From: Psychrobacter piechaudii | GTDB lineage: Bacteria > Pseudomonadota > Gammaproteobacteria > Pseudomonadales > Moraxellaceae | DNA length: 39,804 nt | NCBI RefSeq assembly: GCF_900162825.1 | Contig: NZ_FUGE01000075.1 | Location: forward strand, 1-39,804 | Reading direction: 5' to 3' | Shown here: positions 26,847 to 35,702 of the stretch, piece after piece | Layout: every line of letters starts with the position of its first letter | Position numbering within the stretch: position 1 is the stretch's first letter | Made by a program: the position numbers and the translations under genes | Notes under the pieces: model-generated | The model's input: only the letters and a program-made list of their open reading frames with translations | What the model was told of the DNA's origin: nothing | Databases searched by the model: none

Positions 26847-27800
26847 TTATTTGTCGGCTTTCTCATCCGCAGTGCTCTCATCTTTTGGCAAATACTTATT
26901 CAAGGCTGCCTCTTTGTGCGTCTCATCTGCCAACGGGAAACCCAACTTAGCGCGTGCTTGAACATAACCTTGCGCTACTTTACGAGCTAAAGTACGCACT
27001 CTTAAAATAAAGCGTTGACGCTCAGTCACTGAAATTGCACCACGGGCATCAAGGAGGTTAAAGGTATGCGACGCTTTTAAAACCATCTCATAGGCAGGTA
27101 AAGGTAGATCTGCTGCTACCAACTTATCTGCTTGCTCTTCATAGAAATTAAATAGATCGAACATCTTAGGCACGTCAGCGTGTTCAAAGTTATAAGTCGA
27201 CTGCTCCACCTCATTTTGATGGAACACATCGCCATAGGTCACTTTACCGAATTCGCCATCGGTCCAAACCAGGTCATAGACGCTATCCACACCCTGAATA
27301 TACATCGCTAGACGTTCAAGACCATAAGTAATTTCACCAGTTACAGGGAAGCACTCAAGACCGCCCACTTGCTGGAAGTAAGTGAACTGAGTCACTTCCA
27401 TACCATTTAACCAGACTTCCCAGCCCAAGCCCCAAGCGCCTAAAGTAGGAGATTCCCAGTTGTCTTCGACAAAGCGTACATCATGGGTCAAGGTATCAAT
27501 CCCAATCGCCTCTAAAGAGCCTAAATAAAGCTCTTGAATATTTGGTGGGTTTGGCTTCATAACCACTTGGAACTGATAATAATGTTGTAAGCGGTTAGGG
27601 TTGTCTCCATAACGACCATCGGTTGGGCGACGTGAAGGCTGGACATAAGTGGCGTTCCACACCTCTGGGCCTAAAGAACGCAAAAATGTTGCCGTGTGAA
27701 AGGTCCCTGCGCCCACTTCCATATCGTAAGGTTGTAGAACCACACAGCCTTTTTCTGCCCAATAAGTTTGCAAAGTCAAAATCAATTGTTGAAAAGTCAT
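26847..27800 (-). CDS. glyQ: Glycine--tRNA ligase alpha subunit
   Basis: Catalytic chain of the alpha2-beta2 glycyl-tRNA synthetase. The 317 residues open [18 protein letters not shown], as in the family, and contain [53 protein letters not shown] and the [17 protein letters not shown] motif 3. I chose ATG 27800 from this alignment; the frame runs 22 codons further up but that extension matches nothing in the family. A polar 20-residue tail ([16 protein letters not shown]) is an addition compared with E. coli GlyQ. Operon with glyS. Confidence 0.96.
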   Translation of the reverse strand: MTFQQLILTLQTYWAEKGCVVLQPYDMEVGAGTFHTATFLRSLGPEVWNATYVQPSRRPTDGRYGDNPNRLQHYYQFQVVMKPNPPNIQELYLGSLEAIGIDTLTHDVRFVEDNWESPTLGAWGLGWEVWLNGMEVTQFTYFQQVGGLECFPVTGEITYGLERLAMYIQGVDSVYDLVWTDGEFGKVTYGDVFHQNEVEQSTYNFEHADVPKMFDLFNFYEEQADKLVAADLPLPAYEMVLKASHTFNLLDARGAISVTERQRFILRVRTLARKVAQGYVQARAKLGFPLADETHKEAALNKYLPKDESTADEKADK

Positions 27801-27952
27801 AATGTCGCCACGTTTTAATGAAAATAGGGATGAATAAGCCAGTCGAATGTGACCGCTTAGAGTCAATTTTTTTAAGGGTGTACTTTAATACGCTCACCTT
27901 ACTAAAAAAACGCTATTTTATCTATATTGTAAGTCGAAATGATGCAAATGAT

Positions 27953-27988
27953 AGACAAAAAAATACCTAGATGGTAGCCCATCTAGGC
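27953..27988 (-). terminator. Rho-independent terminator of the PspC-domain gene
   Basis: CCTAGATGG (27966-27974) pairs perfectly with CCATCTAGG (27979-27987) over a 4-base loop, and the minus strand continues TATTTTTTTG. It ends the PspC transcript before the glyQ promoter region. Confidence 0.9.
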
Positions 27989-28187
27989 AGGAGGAAAAGC
28001 ATGCTATCGTGGTCAACAGGTGGCCACTCATCTTATTGTAGTTATACTTTGTAATTATCTTTTTTAACTATCTTATTATATATTTTTTTATAATGTCCGA
28101 GGTTATAGTAATGTTTCAGGATATTACGCGTTGGCTAATATCCTGATAAGTCTCTGTGCTTAGGCAGTCTCTTTGCTTAAAGATAAA

Positions 28188-28400
28188 TTAAACGTAAGAG
28201 TCTGCAGTGGCTTTTGGCATGATGAGCCATAGGATTAAGTAAATCAAAATACCTGGAACGGCGGCACTGGCAGTAGAGATAATAACAAACAAGATACGGG
28301 TCAAATTAGGAGACCAGCCAAAATACTCAGCGATTCCGCCCATAACGCCAGCAATCATGCGATGATTACGTGAACGATGTAATTTATTTAGTCTTGCCAT
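28188..28400 (-). CDS. PspC-domain small membrane protein
   Basis: A 70-residue protein with a basic N-terminus (ARLNKLHRSRNHRMIAGVMGG) followed by IAEYFGWSPNLTRILFV and a membrane helix AVPGILIYLILWLIMP. This is the PspC fold, seen in the phage-shock system, where PspC senses envelope stress; the presence of the single domain without pspA/B/F nearby means it may be a stand-alone PspC-like protein. AAAGGAG ten bases before ATG 28400 sets the start, shorter than the longest frame by 24 codons. Downstream is a terminator, so it is a monocistronic gene. Confidence 0.85.
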   Translation of the reverse strand: MARLNKLHRSRNHRMIAGVMGGIAEYFGWSPNLTRILFVIISTASAAVPGILIYLILWLIMPKATADSYV

Positions 28401-28828
28401 TACAACTTTCTCCTTTCTAAAATGACACGGTAACAAACTGCCAAATGACCTGTAAAAAATAACAGGCAACAAATCAATAAAGGAAATAAGGGTTGGCTGT
28501 GCTATTCTATAAGTTTGTTACAGTCGAGCTTATATCTACCCTAATGAATCTAACTTATATTATTATAGCGCTGATTAACAATATTGCTGTTTAGACTTTA
28601 CCCTGTCTTTGTAACTTTATACTAAAACCTTTGCTGAAAACTATGAATAAAATCGCAGTGTGAGTATGTGTAACTTATTATTTTAACAACAATTATTTTA
28701 ATTTAAGTTTCTGCCTCCTGCTCATTACAACCCCGCTGAGTGCTACAGAGTATAATGACTTACAACGGATAAAAACTAACTAATACACACTGACCGATTT
28801 ATCAAACCAGACCACCTAAATAACTATT

Positions 28829-28860
28829 TAAATGGCTTTCAAATTAAATGACTTTCAAAT
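28829..28860. repeat. 16-bp tandem repeat upstream of nadR
   Basis: taaatggctttcaaat (28829-28844) is directly followed by taaatgactttcaaat (28845-28860), 15 of 16 identical, ending 53 bases before the nadR start. It may be a paired regulator site or a simple duplication. The rest of the 513-base gap between the PspC gene and nadR (28401-28913) holds AT-rich divergent promoter DNA and a small CCTGT/ACAGG dyad (28449-28466), with no further gene seen. Confidence 0.6.
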
Positions 28861-28913
28861 CAATAAAGTTAAATTATTAAAGCTAAGTAAGTTAAGCCAC
28901 TAAGGATTTTATT

Positions 28914-29954
28914 ATGCAAAAATCAGGACTGATGATTGGCCACTTTGAGCCTCTTCATTTAGGACATATTCGTAGCATTTTGCATGCTTCATCAATCGTT
29001 GAGATATTGCACATTGTCATTACCCAGCACCCTAATCCCAACCCTAGATTTCCGGTAACACTGCAAGATAAAGCGCGTTGGCTGCAAATGGCCTGTAGTG
29101 ACTTGCCTTTTATTAAAATTCATACTTGTGATGATTTCTCCTTTCCCGTGCATGACAGTATCGAAGACATTACCATCAATATCGATGCCTATAATGCTAA
29201 GATTGATTACATCCAAGACAAGTTTGCCATTGATAGTGACAATGTTCTGCTGGTCACAGAAGGGCACCCTTTATCGAAGCCTGCCGTGACTTCAGCCTTA
29301 AATATTGAGGTCACCACCACCCCGCTTCATCCCGAGTTTGACAGTACCGCCATTCACTATAACCCAATCGCTAACTGGGATATTATCCATCCTGAAGCCC
29401 GTGGCAACTACACCCGTACAGTGGCTATTGTTGGTGGCGAAAGCTCTGGAAAAACCACTTTGGCCCATAAATTGGCCAACTATTATGGGGCTGATTTGGT
29501 GTTAGAGATGGGCAGGCTGTATGTCGGTACTGACCTTGGTGGCACAGAAGAAGGGCTGCAATATAGTGATTACGGTCCCATCGCTTTAGATCATGCCCAA
29601 GCCATGCGTGAGACCATGTACCAAGCGCAATCTCCAATCACCCTTGTCGATACTGACTTTGTGACCACCCAAGCCTTTTGTGAAGAATACGAGGGACGTA
29701 CTCATCCTTTCGTCACCGCTTGCATCGAAGAATTCCGCTTTGACCATACACTCTTTTTGGCCAACAACACGCCTTGGGTAGATGACGGTATGCGCTCTTT
29801 GGGCAGCCAAAGTGCTCGTGAACGTTTTGAAGACAGACTAACCGCCCTATTTGAGCGTCATAATATCGAAACGCATCGAATTACTAGTCCCGATTATTTC
29901 CAGCGCTATCAAGAGGCTATCGCCTATATTGACCAGCATGTTTTTAATAAATAA
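28914..29954 (+). CDS. nadR: NadR-type NMN adenylyltransferase / ribosylnicotinamide kinase
   Basis: Bifunctional enzyme of NAD salvage: phosphorylates nicotinamide riboside to NMN and adenylates NMN to NAD. The 346 residues have an N-terminal nucleotidyltransferase domain with GHFEPLHLGHIR (residues 9-20) and a C-terminal kinase domain with Walker A GGESSGKTT (174-182) and VDTDFVTTQ. The N-terminal helix-turn-helix of enterobacterial NadR is absent, so it is not expected to repress transcription. At the end of the first domain the usual STxIR reads STAIH (residues 144-148), Arg replaced by His. AAGGA eight bases before the ATG. pnuC follows after 122 bases. Confidence 0.92.
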   Translation: MQKSGLMIGHFEPLHLGHIRSILHASSIVEILHIVITQHPNPNPRFPVTLQDKARWLQMACSDLPFIKIHTCDDFSFPVHDSIEDITINIDAYNAKIDYIQDKFAIDSDNVLLVTEGHPLSKPAVTSALNIEVTTTPLHPEFDSTAIHYNPIANWDIIHPEARGNYTRTVAIVGGESSGKTTLAHKLANYYGADLVLEMGRLYVGTDLGGTEEGLQYSDYGPIALDHAQAMRETMYQAQSPITLVDTDFVTTQAFCEEYEGRTHPFVTACIEEFRFDHTLFLANNTPWVDDGMRSLGSQSARERFEDRLTALFERHNIETHRITSPDYFQRYQEAIAYIDQHVFNK

Positions 29955-30076
29955 ACTGGTCATAAATAAATAGCTTATCCTTAAAACTGGTATAAGATTT
30001 ATCTAAGTCTGTATGGATAAAAACCACACAGACCTTGCCCAAACCTAGTTGCTAACCTTTCACATTAAGGACTAAC

Positions 30077-30814
30077 ATGCGTATCAAACTACTCGATAAC
30101 CTCACTGGAAAGTGGGCCTTACAATGGATTATAGCCTGGTTCATCTTCGGTGTGATTGCGCTAAGCTCTGGCTTTTGGCTGACCACAGAGCATACCCAAT
30201 TAGATTGGTTTTATTTAGGGGTTTCTCTAGTAGGTTTAGGCTGCGTGGTGTCTTTGTCTTTTCGCAGAAATGTCATGGGCAATGGTTTAGGCATGCTGGC
30301 AACTGCCGGAGAGGTTGTGGTGCAAGGAACTTCAGGGGCTGTCGGCCTGATGCTGGCGCCCTTATTTAACTTCTTTACTCATGCTTATGGTCTTTTTTAT
30401 TGGTCAAAAAACACAGATCCTGATGGCAACATGGTGCCAAAATCCGCCACAAAATGGGTTTGGTTGGTTACTCTAGCCTTCATTGCCATTGGTCTGGCCA
30501 TGTTCCCTATAGTTAACGATTGGTTGGCCCAAAAAGGCTATGCTGTGGTTCAAGATGATGGTAGCCAGTTTTTAGGCATGATAGATTTTTATTGGATTAA
30601 TGTCTTCGCCTTTGTGCTTTCAATTACTGCTCAAGCCACAATGATCCTGCGCTATTCTTTTAACTGGTGGATTTGGATTGCAGTAAACTTCGTGTGGTTA
30701 ATCGTTAACCTAATGACAGGCAATTACATCTTCGCTATTCAGACCATGGTGTATCAGATTAACTCTTTTATTGGTTTATATGAGTGGCAGCGCAGTGCAG
30801 CAGAAGCCGCTTAG
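30077..30814 (+). CDS. pnuC: Nicotinamide riboside transporter
   Basis: Inner-membrane carrier of the PnuC family (facilitated diffusion, coupled to phosphorylation by NadR). The 245 residues hold about seven helices, with the family blocks RRNVMGNGLGMLATAGEVVVQ, FNFFTHAYGLFYW and FNWWIWIAVNFVWLIVNLM...GNYIFAIQTMVYQINSFIGLYEW. The position directly after nadR, whose kinase traps the imported riboside, supports this substrate; thiamine-type PnuT is the alternative but context argues against. AAGGACTAAC precedes the ATG. A strong terminator follows. Confidence 0.93.
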   Translation: MRIKLLDNLTGKWALQWIIAWFIFGVIALSSGFWLTTEHTQLDWFYLGVSLVGLGCVVSLSFRRNVMGNGLGMLATAGEVVVQGTSGAVGLMLAPLFNFFTHAYGLFYWSKNTDPDGNMVPKSATKWVWLVTLAFIAIGLAMFPIVNDWLAQKGYAVVQDDGSQFLGMIDFYWINVFAFVLSITAQATMILRYSFNWWIWIAVNFVWLIVNLMTGNYIFAIQTMVYQINSFIGLYEWQRSAAEAA

Positions 30815-30837
30815 CTATTAAACAGTTTTATTTAAAT

Positions 30838-30871
30838 AAAAAATACCGCGATTATTCGCGGTATTTTTTTG
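30838..30871. terminator. Bidirectional terminator between pnuC and htpX
   Basis: AAATACCGCG (30841-30850) pairs perfectly with CGCGGTATTT (30857-30866) over attatt, flanked by A and T runs on both sides. It serves the convergent pnuC and htpX genes. Confidence 0.92.
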
Positions 30872-30927
30872 TGTTAAATTCTATCTTGTTAGGCTTTGCT
30901 TTATAGCTTAATTAACTATTGAACCTA

Positions 30928-31839
30928 TTAAGCTTTGCTAGGATTGTAGTCTTTTAAAGCAGCAATACGATCATCTAATGTAGGATGCGAACGGAAAAAG
31001 TTAGCAATACTGAAGCTTTGTGATTGACCAGCTGAGATAGCAAAAGCTTTCATATTCTCTGGCATTTGATCCGGACGCTGTTCTGCAGGGCGCAGCGCAT
31101 CTAAAGCACTGATCATTTTCTCACGGCCAGCCAGCTTCGCTCCCATTTCATCAGCACGGAATTCACGTTTTCTTGAGAACCACATTACAATCGCTGAAGC
31201 TAAGAAGCCCAGTAAGATATCCATCACAATACTGGTCACAAAGTAACCAATCCCTGGACCGTCCTCATTTTTGAAAACCACTCTATCGACGAAGCTTCCA
31301 ACGACACGGGCGAAGAACATCACGAAGGCGTTAACCACACCTTGAATCAAAGCCAACGTTACCATATCACCATTGGCCACGTGACCAATTTCATGGGCCA
31401 ATACTGCCTCGACTTCATCAGGAGTCATGGTGTGTAGTAGACCTGATGACACAGCGACTAGGGCTTTGTTTTTGTTCCACCCAGTAGCAAAAGCATTGGG
31501 CTGAGCATTGTCAAAAATGCCCACTTCAGGCATATCAATTTTTACTGCTTTGGCTTGCTTTGCTACGGTATCTACAAGCCACTTTTCAGTAGCATTACGA
31601 GGCTGTTCAATGACCACTGTCCCTGTTGATCTTTTGGCCATCCACTTAGATAGCAGTAGTGACACCATCGAGCCTACCATGCCGTAAATGGCACACATTA
31701 CCGCTAAGCTACCAAAGTTTATGCCTCCGGCACCGTGGACAGAGCCGAGACCAAAAAAGGCCGACAAAATACTAAAAACAATGCCGAAGACCACCAGCAC
31801 TGCTAAGTTGGTTAATAAAAACAGGCCAATACGCATCAT
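30928..31839 (-). CDS. htpX: Heat-shock membrane zinc protease
   Basis: HtpX: inner-membrane zinc metalloprotease that removes damaged membrane proteins alongside FtsH. The 303 residues show two N-terminal helices, the zinc motif [11 protein letters not shown] (His149, Glu150, His153), a further helix pair, and the third ligand in FRADEMGAK. The start has AAGGAAG seven bases upstream of the first of two adjacent ATGs. Its stop sits in an 8-bp dyad (30905-30912, 30927-30934). A sigma-32-like promoter lies about 95-120 bases upstream. Single-gene unit ending at a terminator shared with pnuC. Confidence 0.95.
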   Translation of the reverse strand: MMRIGLFLLTNLAVLVVFGIVFSILSAFFGLGSVHGAGGINFGSLAVMCAIYGMVGSMVSLLLSKWMAKRSTGTVVIEQPRNATEKWLVDTVAKQAKAVKIDMPEVGIFDNAQPNAFATGWNKNKALVAVSSGLLHTMTPDEVEAVLAHEIGHVANGDMVTLALIQGVVNAFVMFFARVVGSFVDRVVFKNEDGPGIGYFVTSIVMDILLGFLASAIVMWFSRKREFRADEMGAKLAGREKMISALDALRPAEQRPDQMPENMKAFAISAGQSQSFSIANFFRSHPTLDDRIAALKDYNPSKA

Positions 31840-31932
31840 ACGTTAACTTCCTTTAAATATATTTGAGAAGCAATAAGGAACTTATTATTACCTAAAATCT
31901 AAGCCCCACTTTGCAACTGTCATGACTAACTT

Positions 31933-31960
31933 AAATGGGGTCTTTGGGCTAAAAATTCAA
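31933..31960 (-). promoter_or_regulatory. Sigma-32-like heat-shock promoter of htpX
   Basis: On the minus strand TTGAAT is followed after 14 bases by CCCCATTT, close to the E. coli sigma-32 consensus (CTTGAAA, 11-16 bases, CCCCATNT). Predicted leader to htpX about 90 bases. The remaining 324-base divergent region contains no other recognisable element. Confidence 0.75.
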
Positions 31961-32163
31961 TATTTTCTTTGCTTATATCATCCGCTATGGGCTAAAAATA
32001 TAAACTTTAAGCCTATCTTCTACACAGCGGTTTACTTTAGGGTAGGTTATTGCAATAATAAGTTAATCACATTATAGATCTTGGCGCGGTCACTGGTTGG
32101 GTCAAGGCTCTGCAATATACGCTATTGGGAACTTACTCCCTATTAACTAATAAGGACATTAGA

Positions 32164-32613
32164 ATGGCATCACGTAAACGCTCTGAAAAGCGTAGCTTAG
32201 ATCAATGGCTGGCTGACTATGCGGTTAGCCACCAAAATCCTATTAACAAGAAAATCCATTGGCTATGCGTGCCCACAATTTTTGTGAGTATTTTAGGCAT
32301 GGGCATGTCTGTCGCGGCTTGGTTCACTATCGTAGCTGCCATGCTGGTGGCCATATTCTACTTGCGCCTATCTACCCCGTTGTTTATCGCTATGGGTATG
32401 TTCATGCTGATTAGTATGGCTGCCATTGCCTTACTTCCTTTAGGATTCAAGGCTTGGGCCGCTATCTTTGTGGTGGCATGGATTGGACAGTTTATTGGCC
32501 ACAAGCTTGAAGGTAAGAAACCTTCCTTCTTTGAAGACTTACAGTTCTTATTAATTGGACCGGCCTGGGTAGCCCATACCTTGATGGGGAAAAAAATCAA
32601 ATCCAGTGCCTAA
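32164..32613 (+). CDS. Mpo1-like (DUF962) membrane protein
   Basis: A 149-residue protein with four hydrophobic segments (PTIFVSILGMGMSVAAWFTI, AAMLVAIFYLRL, MGMFMLISMAAIALLPLG, WAAIFVVAWIGQFIGHK). Conserved features of the DUF962/Mpo1 family are HQNPINKKIHWLCVP near the N-terminus, GHKLEGKKPSFFEDLQFLLIGPAWV, and the paired histidines at HW and GHKLE. Yeast Mpo1 is an iron-dependent dioxygenase acting on 2-hydroxy fatty acids; the bacterial role is not established. AAGGAC nine bases upstream of ATG 32164 sets the start, 13 codons shorter than the longest frame. Confidence 0.85.
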   Translation: MASRKRSEKRSLDQWLADYAVSHQNPINKKIHWLCVPTIFVSILGMGMSVAAWFTIVAAMLVAIFYLRLSTPLFIAMGMFMLISMAAIALLPLGFKAWAAIFVVAWIGQFIGHKLEGKKPSFFEDLQFLLIGPAWVAHTLMGKKIKSSA

Positions 32614-32674
32614 ATCACTTTCTACTCTCTGAATCAGTCGATCTACTTTTTTGAAGCAGACTATTAATATTTAT

Positions 32675-32720
32675 GCCACTAATGATATCGGAAAAAATAT
32701 ACTCCGAGTTTATTAGTGGC
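32675..32720. repeat. Long interrupted hairpin downstream of the Mpo1-like gene
   Basis: GCCACTAAT (32675-32683) pairs with ATTAGTGGC (32712-32720), and inside it TCGGA (32688-32692) pairs with TCCGA (32703-32707), giving a two-part stem with small internal loop. No T-tract follows. The 451 bases between this gene and the YceI gene hold no coding region I can support; the remainder is AT-rich promoter-type sequence. Confidence 0.6.
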
Positions 32721-33064
32721 TTCAATTGACAGTTATTAGGCTAATTGCAGTGATTTCCTCTATCCTGATTATTACTGCTAATTAAAAGATGACCAATAAC
32801 TAAAAGACAACCAAAAGATTTGGTTTTGCCCTCCTACACCTGCAAAAATTGATAAATATTTGTTAAACTATGGACCGCTATATGTAAGCCTTACTTATTA
32901 CCCATGTTTGGCTTTATAAGTAAAAGTTTAATTAAAGCATTGATAAGCTAATTTTTATTAGTGAACCTTCAGCTTTAATTCAAAGAGCTAATTTAAAACT
33001 ATAAACTTTTTCACCTTATGCAAATTTTGTTGATAACTAAAAGTCTTTTAAAGGAGAAATAACT

Positions 33065-33688
33065 GTGAAATTATTAAAAAAATCATTAAGCCTTGCGGTA
33101 CTTGTTGGTCTTGGCACAGTAAGCGTTGCCGGAAATGCGGCCACTTATGAAATCGACCCCAATCATGCCAACGCTCGCTTTTCTGTAAATCATTTTGGCA
33201 CCTCAACTAACGCTGGTGGCTTCTATGGCCTTACCGGTATCGTTCAATACCAACCAGAAGCGAAAAAAGGTTTCGTAGGTGTGACTATTCCTATTGGTAG
33301 CTTAGAAACTGGTAATAAAGCTTTTAACAAGCACCTAAAATCTGCTGATTTCTTTAATGCAGAGAAGTTTCCAACCGCCTACTTCAAATCAACTGAATGG
33401 CAGTTTGATGGCGATAAAGTGAAAGCGGTTAAAGGTGACTTAACCTTACTTGACCAAACTCACCCAGTAACTTTAACTGCCACCAACTTTAACTGCTATG
33501 ACAGCCCAATGTTAGAAACCCAAGTATGTGGCGGTGACTTTGAAACTACTATTGATAGAACCAAATGGGGCATGAATACTTATACCGATGGCGGTATGAT
33601 GAAAGATATCAAGCTAAAGATTCAGATTGAAGCAGGTCTAAAAGACGACAAGAAGACCGAGAAAAAAGAGAACAATAAAAAATCTTAA
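33065..33688 (+). CDS. YceI-family periplasmic protein
   Basis: A 207-residue protein with a cleavable signal peptide (KKSLSLAVLVGLGTVSVAGNA, cut after NAA or near ATYEID) and a YceI beta-barrel (lipocalin-like) which binds isoprenoid chains in characterised members. Seen: YEIDPNHANARFSVNHFG, LTGIVQYQPE, HLKSADFFNAEKFPTAYFKS and DRTKWGMNTY. Two cysteines in FNCYDSPMLETQVCGG could form a disulphide. The C-terminus has an unusual lysine-rich tail of about 15 residues (KDDKKTEKKENNKKS). GTG start with AAAGGAG nine bases upstream. Single-gene unit with its own terminator. Confidence 0.9.
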   Translation: MKLLKKSLSLAVLVGLGTVSVAGNAATYEIDPNHANARFSVNHFGTSTNAGGFYGLTGIVQYQPEAKKGFVGVTIPIGSLETGNKAFNKHLKSADFFNAEKFPTAYFKSTEWQFDGDKVKAVKGDLTLLDQTHPVTLTATNFNCYDSPMLETQVCGGDFETTIDRTKWGMNTYTDGGMMKDIKLKIQIEAGLKDDKKTEKKENNKKS

Positions 33689-33747
33689 TACGCACAAGCT
33701 TTAATCCAATTTTGGCCAATTTTACGTTAGTTTATAACGCATAGGGT

Positions 33748-33786
33748 AAAAAAAGGCGCCACTTAATAGTGGCGCCTTTTTGTTTT
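33748..33786. terminator. Strong bidirectional terminator between the YceI and DUF1653 genes
   Basis: AAAAAGGCGCCACT pairs perfectly with AGTGGCGCCTTTTT (33750-33763 and 33768-33781) around TAAT. It serves the YceI gene and the convergent DUF1653 gene. Confidence 0.93.
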
Positions 33787-33808
33787 CAAGCCAATAAACA
33801 AATACAAC

Positions 33809-34051
33809 TTAATCCGCTAAAGCCTGAATCAGCTCAAAACGTGGTACAGTTTTACCCTCGACGGTTACCGTTTCAGTAAACATCTCAAGCGGACGTACCC
33901 ACACATCATAGTTGCCATAAAGACAGCGATACACTACCAATGATTCCTCAGTTTCTGAGTGACGCGCTGTGTGTAGCACTTGGTAGAGACTGCCTTTGTA
34001 ATGGCGGTAAATGCCTTGGGGTACGCTTTTAATTGTCACTTTATTACTCAT
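33809..34051 (-). CDS. DUF1653 small protein
   Basis: An 80-residue soluble protein of the DUF1653 family: GIYRHYKGSLYQVLHTARHSETEE followed by LVVYRCLYGNYDVWVRPLEMFTE and RFELIQ. The family is small and beta-rich; function is unknown. No strong ribosome site is seen (AGG lies directly before the ATG), so the start could be slightly different. Located downstream of tyrS on the same strand after 75 bases; convergent with the YceI gene. Possibly co-transcribed with tyrS. Confidence 0.85.
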   Translation of the reverse strand: MSNKVTIKSVPQGIYRHYKGSLYQVLHTARHSETEESLVVYRCLYGNYDVWVRPLEMFTETVTVEGKTVPRFELIQALAD

Positions 34052-34126
34052 CCTGTTTTAGTGATTTATGGCTGTATTTTGGTTAGCACCAAATGTCACA
34101 CTCTAAACAAAAGCTCTATGCACAAC

Positions 34127-35362
34127 TTAAGCAATAGTCACTCGAGCAAACGCTTTTTTACCGGCCTGAATCACCACAGTTTGACCCGAAGTTAAACTAA
34201 AGCCTGCATTCACCTCTTCGCCATCAACCTTAACCGCATTGCGTTTTAGCATGTCTTTGGCAGCCGCACTGTTTTTAGCCAGGTCTGCTTGGTTTAAGAT
34301 TTGGGTGATAAACAAAGCGTCTTGACCGTCTTCAAGCTCTAGAGTCACCTCTGGTAAATCCACAGGCAACTCACCATCAGCTAAGACGTTACCCGCTGAT
34401 TTGTGAGCATTGGCTGCAGCTTCTGCTCCATGGAAACGTTCAATAAGCTCTTCTGCTAAGATGCGCTTGATCTCTTGTGGGTTACGTCCCTCTTCCATCT
34501 CTTTCATTAGCGCATTCACCTCTTCCATAGGTTTAAAGCTTAGGAATTCGTAATAACGCTGAATGAGGTCGTCTGGCATAGACAATAGTTTTTGGTACAT
34601 GGTGCCTGGCGCATCGTCTACACCCACGTAGTTACCTAGTGACTTCGACATCTTATTTACGCCATCTAAGCCTTCTAGAATTGGCACAGTAATACATACT
34701 TGTGCTTCATGACCATAACGTCCTTGAAGGGTACGACCCATCAATAGGTTAAAGGTTTGGTCGGTACCGCCCATCTCAACATCGGCCTCAAGAGCAATCG
34801 AGTCATAACCTTGCACAAGAGGATATAAGAATTCGTGAATGGCAATTGGAGTTTGTGAAGCATAGCGCTTCGCAAAATCATCACGCTCTAACATACGGGA
34901 GACAGTAAGCTGACTGGCCAATTGAATCATGTCACCAGCGCTCATTTCATTAAACCACTGCGAGTTAAAGACTACCTTAGTTTTGTCTTTGTCTAAGATT
35001 TTAAACACTTGCTCAGCATAAGTTTTGGCATTCGCCAATACTTGTTCATCGGTTAGCGGTGGACGTGTGGCGTTTTTACCAGAAGGGTCACCAATTTTCG
35101 CGGTATAGTCACCGATTAAGAAATAGATCTCATGACCTAAGTCTTGGAAATGCTTTAGTTTATTGATTAGAACTGTGTGGCCTAAGTGCAAGTCAGGAGC
35201 TGTTGGATCAAAACCTGCTTTAATTTTTAAGGGGCGACCTAGCTTTAGCTTAGCAATCAAATCCTCTTCTGAATAAATCTCATAAGTACCACGTTTAATA
35301 ATAGCCAGTTGCTCTTCAATACTTAAGTTATTAGTGGATTGTTCTGACGTCGCTTGGCTCAT
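34127..35362 (-). CDS. tyrS: Tyrosine--tRNA ligase
   Basis: Class Ic aminoacyl-tRNA synthetase that charges tRNA-Tyr. The 411 residues carry the HIGH-type motif HLGH (59-62), [26 protein letters not shown] tyrosine pocket, KMSKS (237-241) and a C-terminal S4 RNA-binding domain ([14 protein letters not shown]). The DLHLGHT and VEMGGTDQ blocks belong to the second bacterial TyrRS type (TyrZ-like), distinct from E. coli TyrS. GAGG sits five to six bases before the ATG. It shares a 340-base divergent region with anmK. Confidence 0.95.
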   Translation of the reverse strand: MSQATSEQSTNNLSIEEQLAIIKRGTYEIYSEEDLIAKLKLGRPLKIKAGFDPTAPDLHLGHTVLINKLKHFQDLGHEIYFLIGDYTAKIGDPSGKNATRPPLTDEQVLANAKTYAEQVFKILDKDKTKVVFNSQWFNEMSAGDMIQLASQLTVSRMLERDDFAKRYASQTPIAIHEFLYPLVQGYDSIALEADVEMGGTDQTFNLLMGRTLQGRYGHEAQVCITVPILEGLDGVNKMSKSLGNYVGVDDAPGTMYQKLLSMPDDLIQRYYEFLSFKPMEEVNALMKEMEEGRNPQEIKRILAEELIERFHGAEAAANAHKSAGNVLADGELPVDLPEVTLELEDGQDALFITQILNQADLAKNSAAAKDMLKRNAVKVDGEEVNAGFSLTSGQTVVIQAGKKAFARVTIA

Positions 35363-35633
35363 ATCTGCCTCAATTATTTTGTGATGAATGAATAGGAAAT
35401 AACAGTCTAATCAGGACTATGTTAATGAGTATAAAAAAGGAATGCTAGGATTTTAATGAAGAATGCTGCAAAAAGCTATTTTCACGGGCGTTTTATAACC
35501 ATTTTTGGTAAAGCCTTATCCAGTTCAAGCCTTAAATCCCTATTTAAATAGATTTTTTCTTACCAATTGAACCGGCCTATCTACTACTCAGAGCTTTTTT
35601 GAACTGCGATAAAAAGCTTATCTAAGCGCCTTT

Positions 35634-35642
35634 TGTTATAAT
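35634..35642 (+). promoter_or_regulatory. Extended -10 promoter, likely for anmK
   Basis: TGT-TATAAT gives a perfect -10 with TGn extension, about 60 bases before the anmK ATG. No convincing -35. The other part of the 340-base divergent region carries AT-rich DNA with the tyrS promoter presumably within it. Confidence 0.4.
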
Positions 35643-35702
35643 AACAGCAACACTGCTTTACGACAGTCTCTTATTTTTTATTGCAACCAATGTAGCAGGC
35701 CT

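Noticed and set aside
27801-27866. N-terminal extension of GlyQ
   Set aside because: The 22 residues match nothing in GlyQ proteins, which start near MxxFQxLILTLQ.
27801-27965. T-box or other riboswitch before glyQ
   Set aside because: No T-box bulge or specifier stem-loop pattern is seen, and T-boxes are not typical of gamma-proteobacteria.
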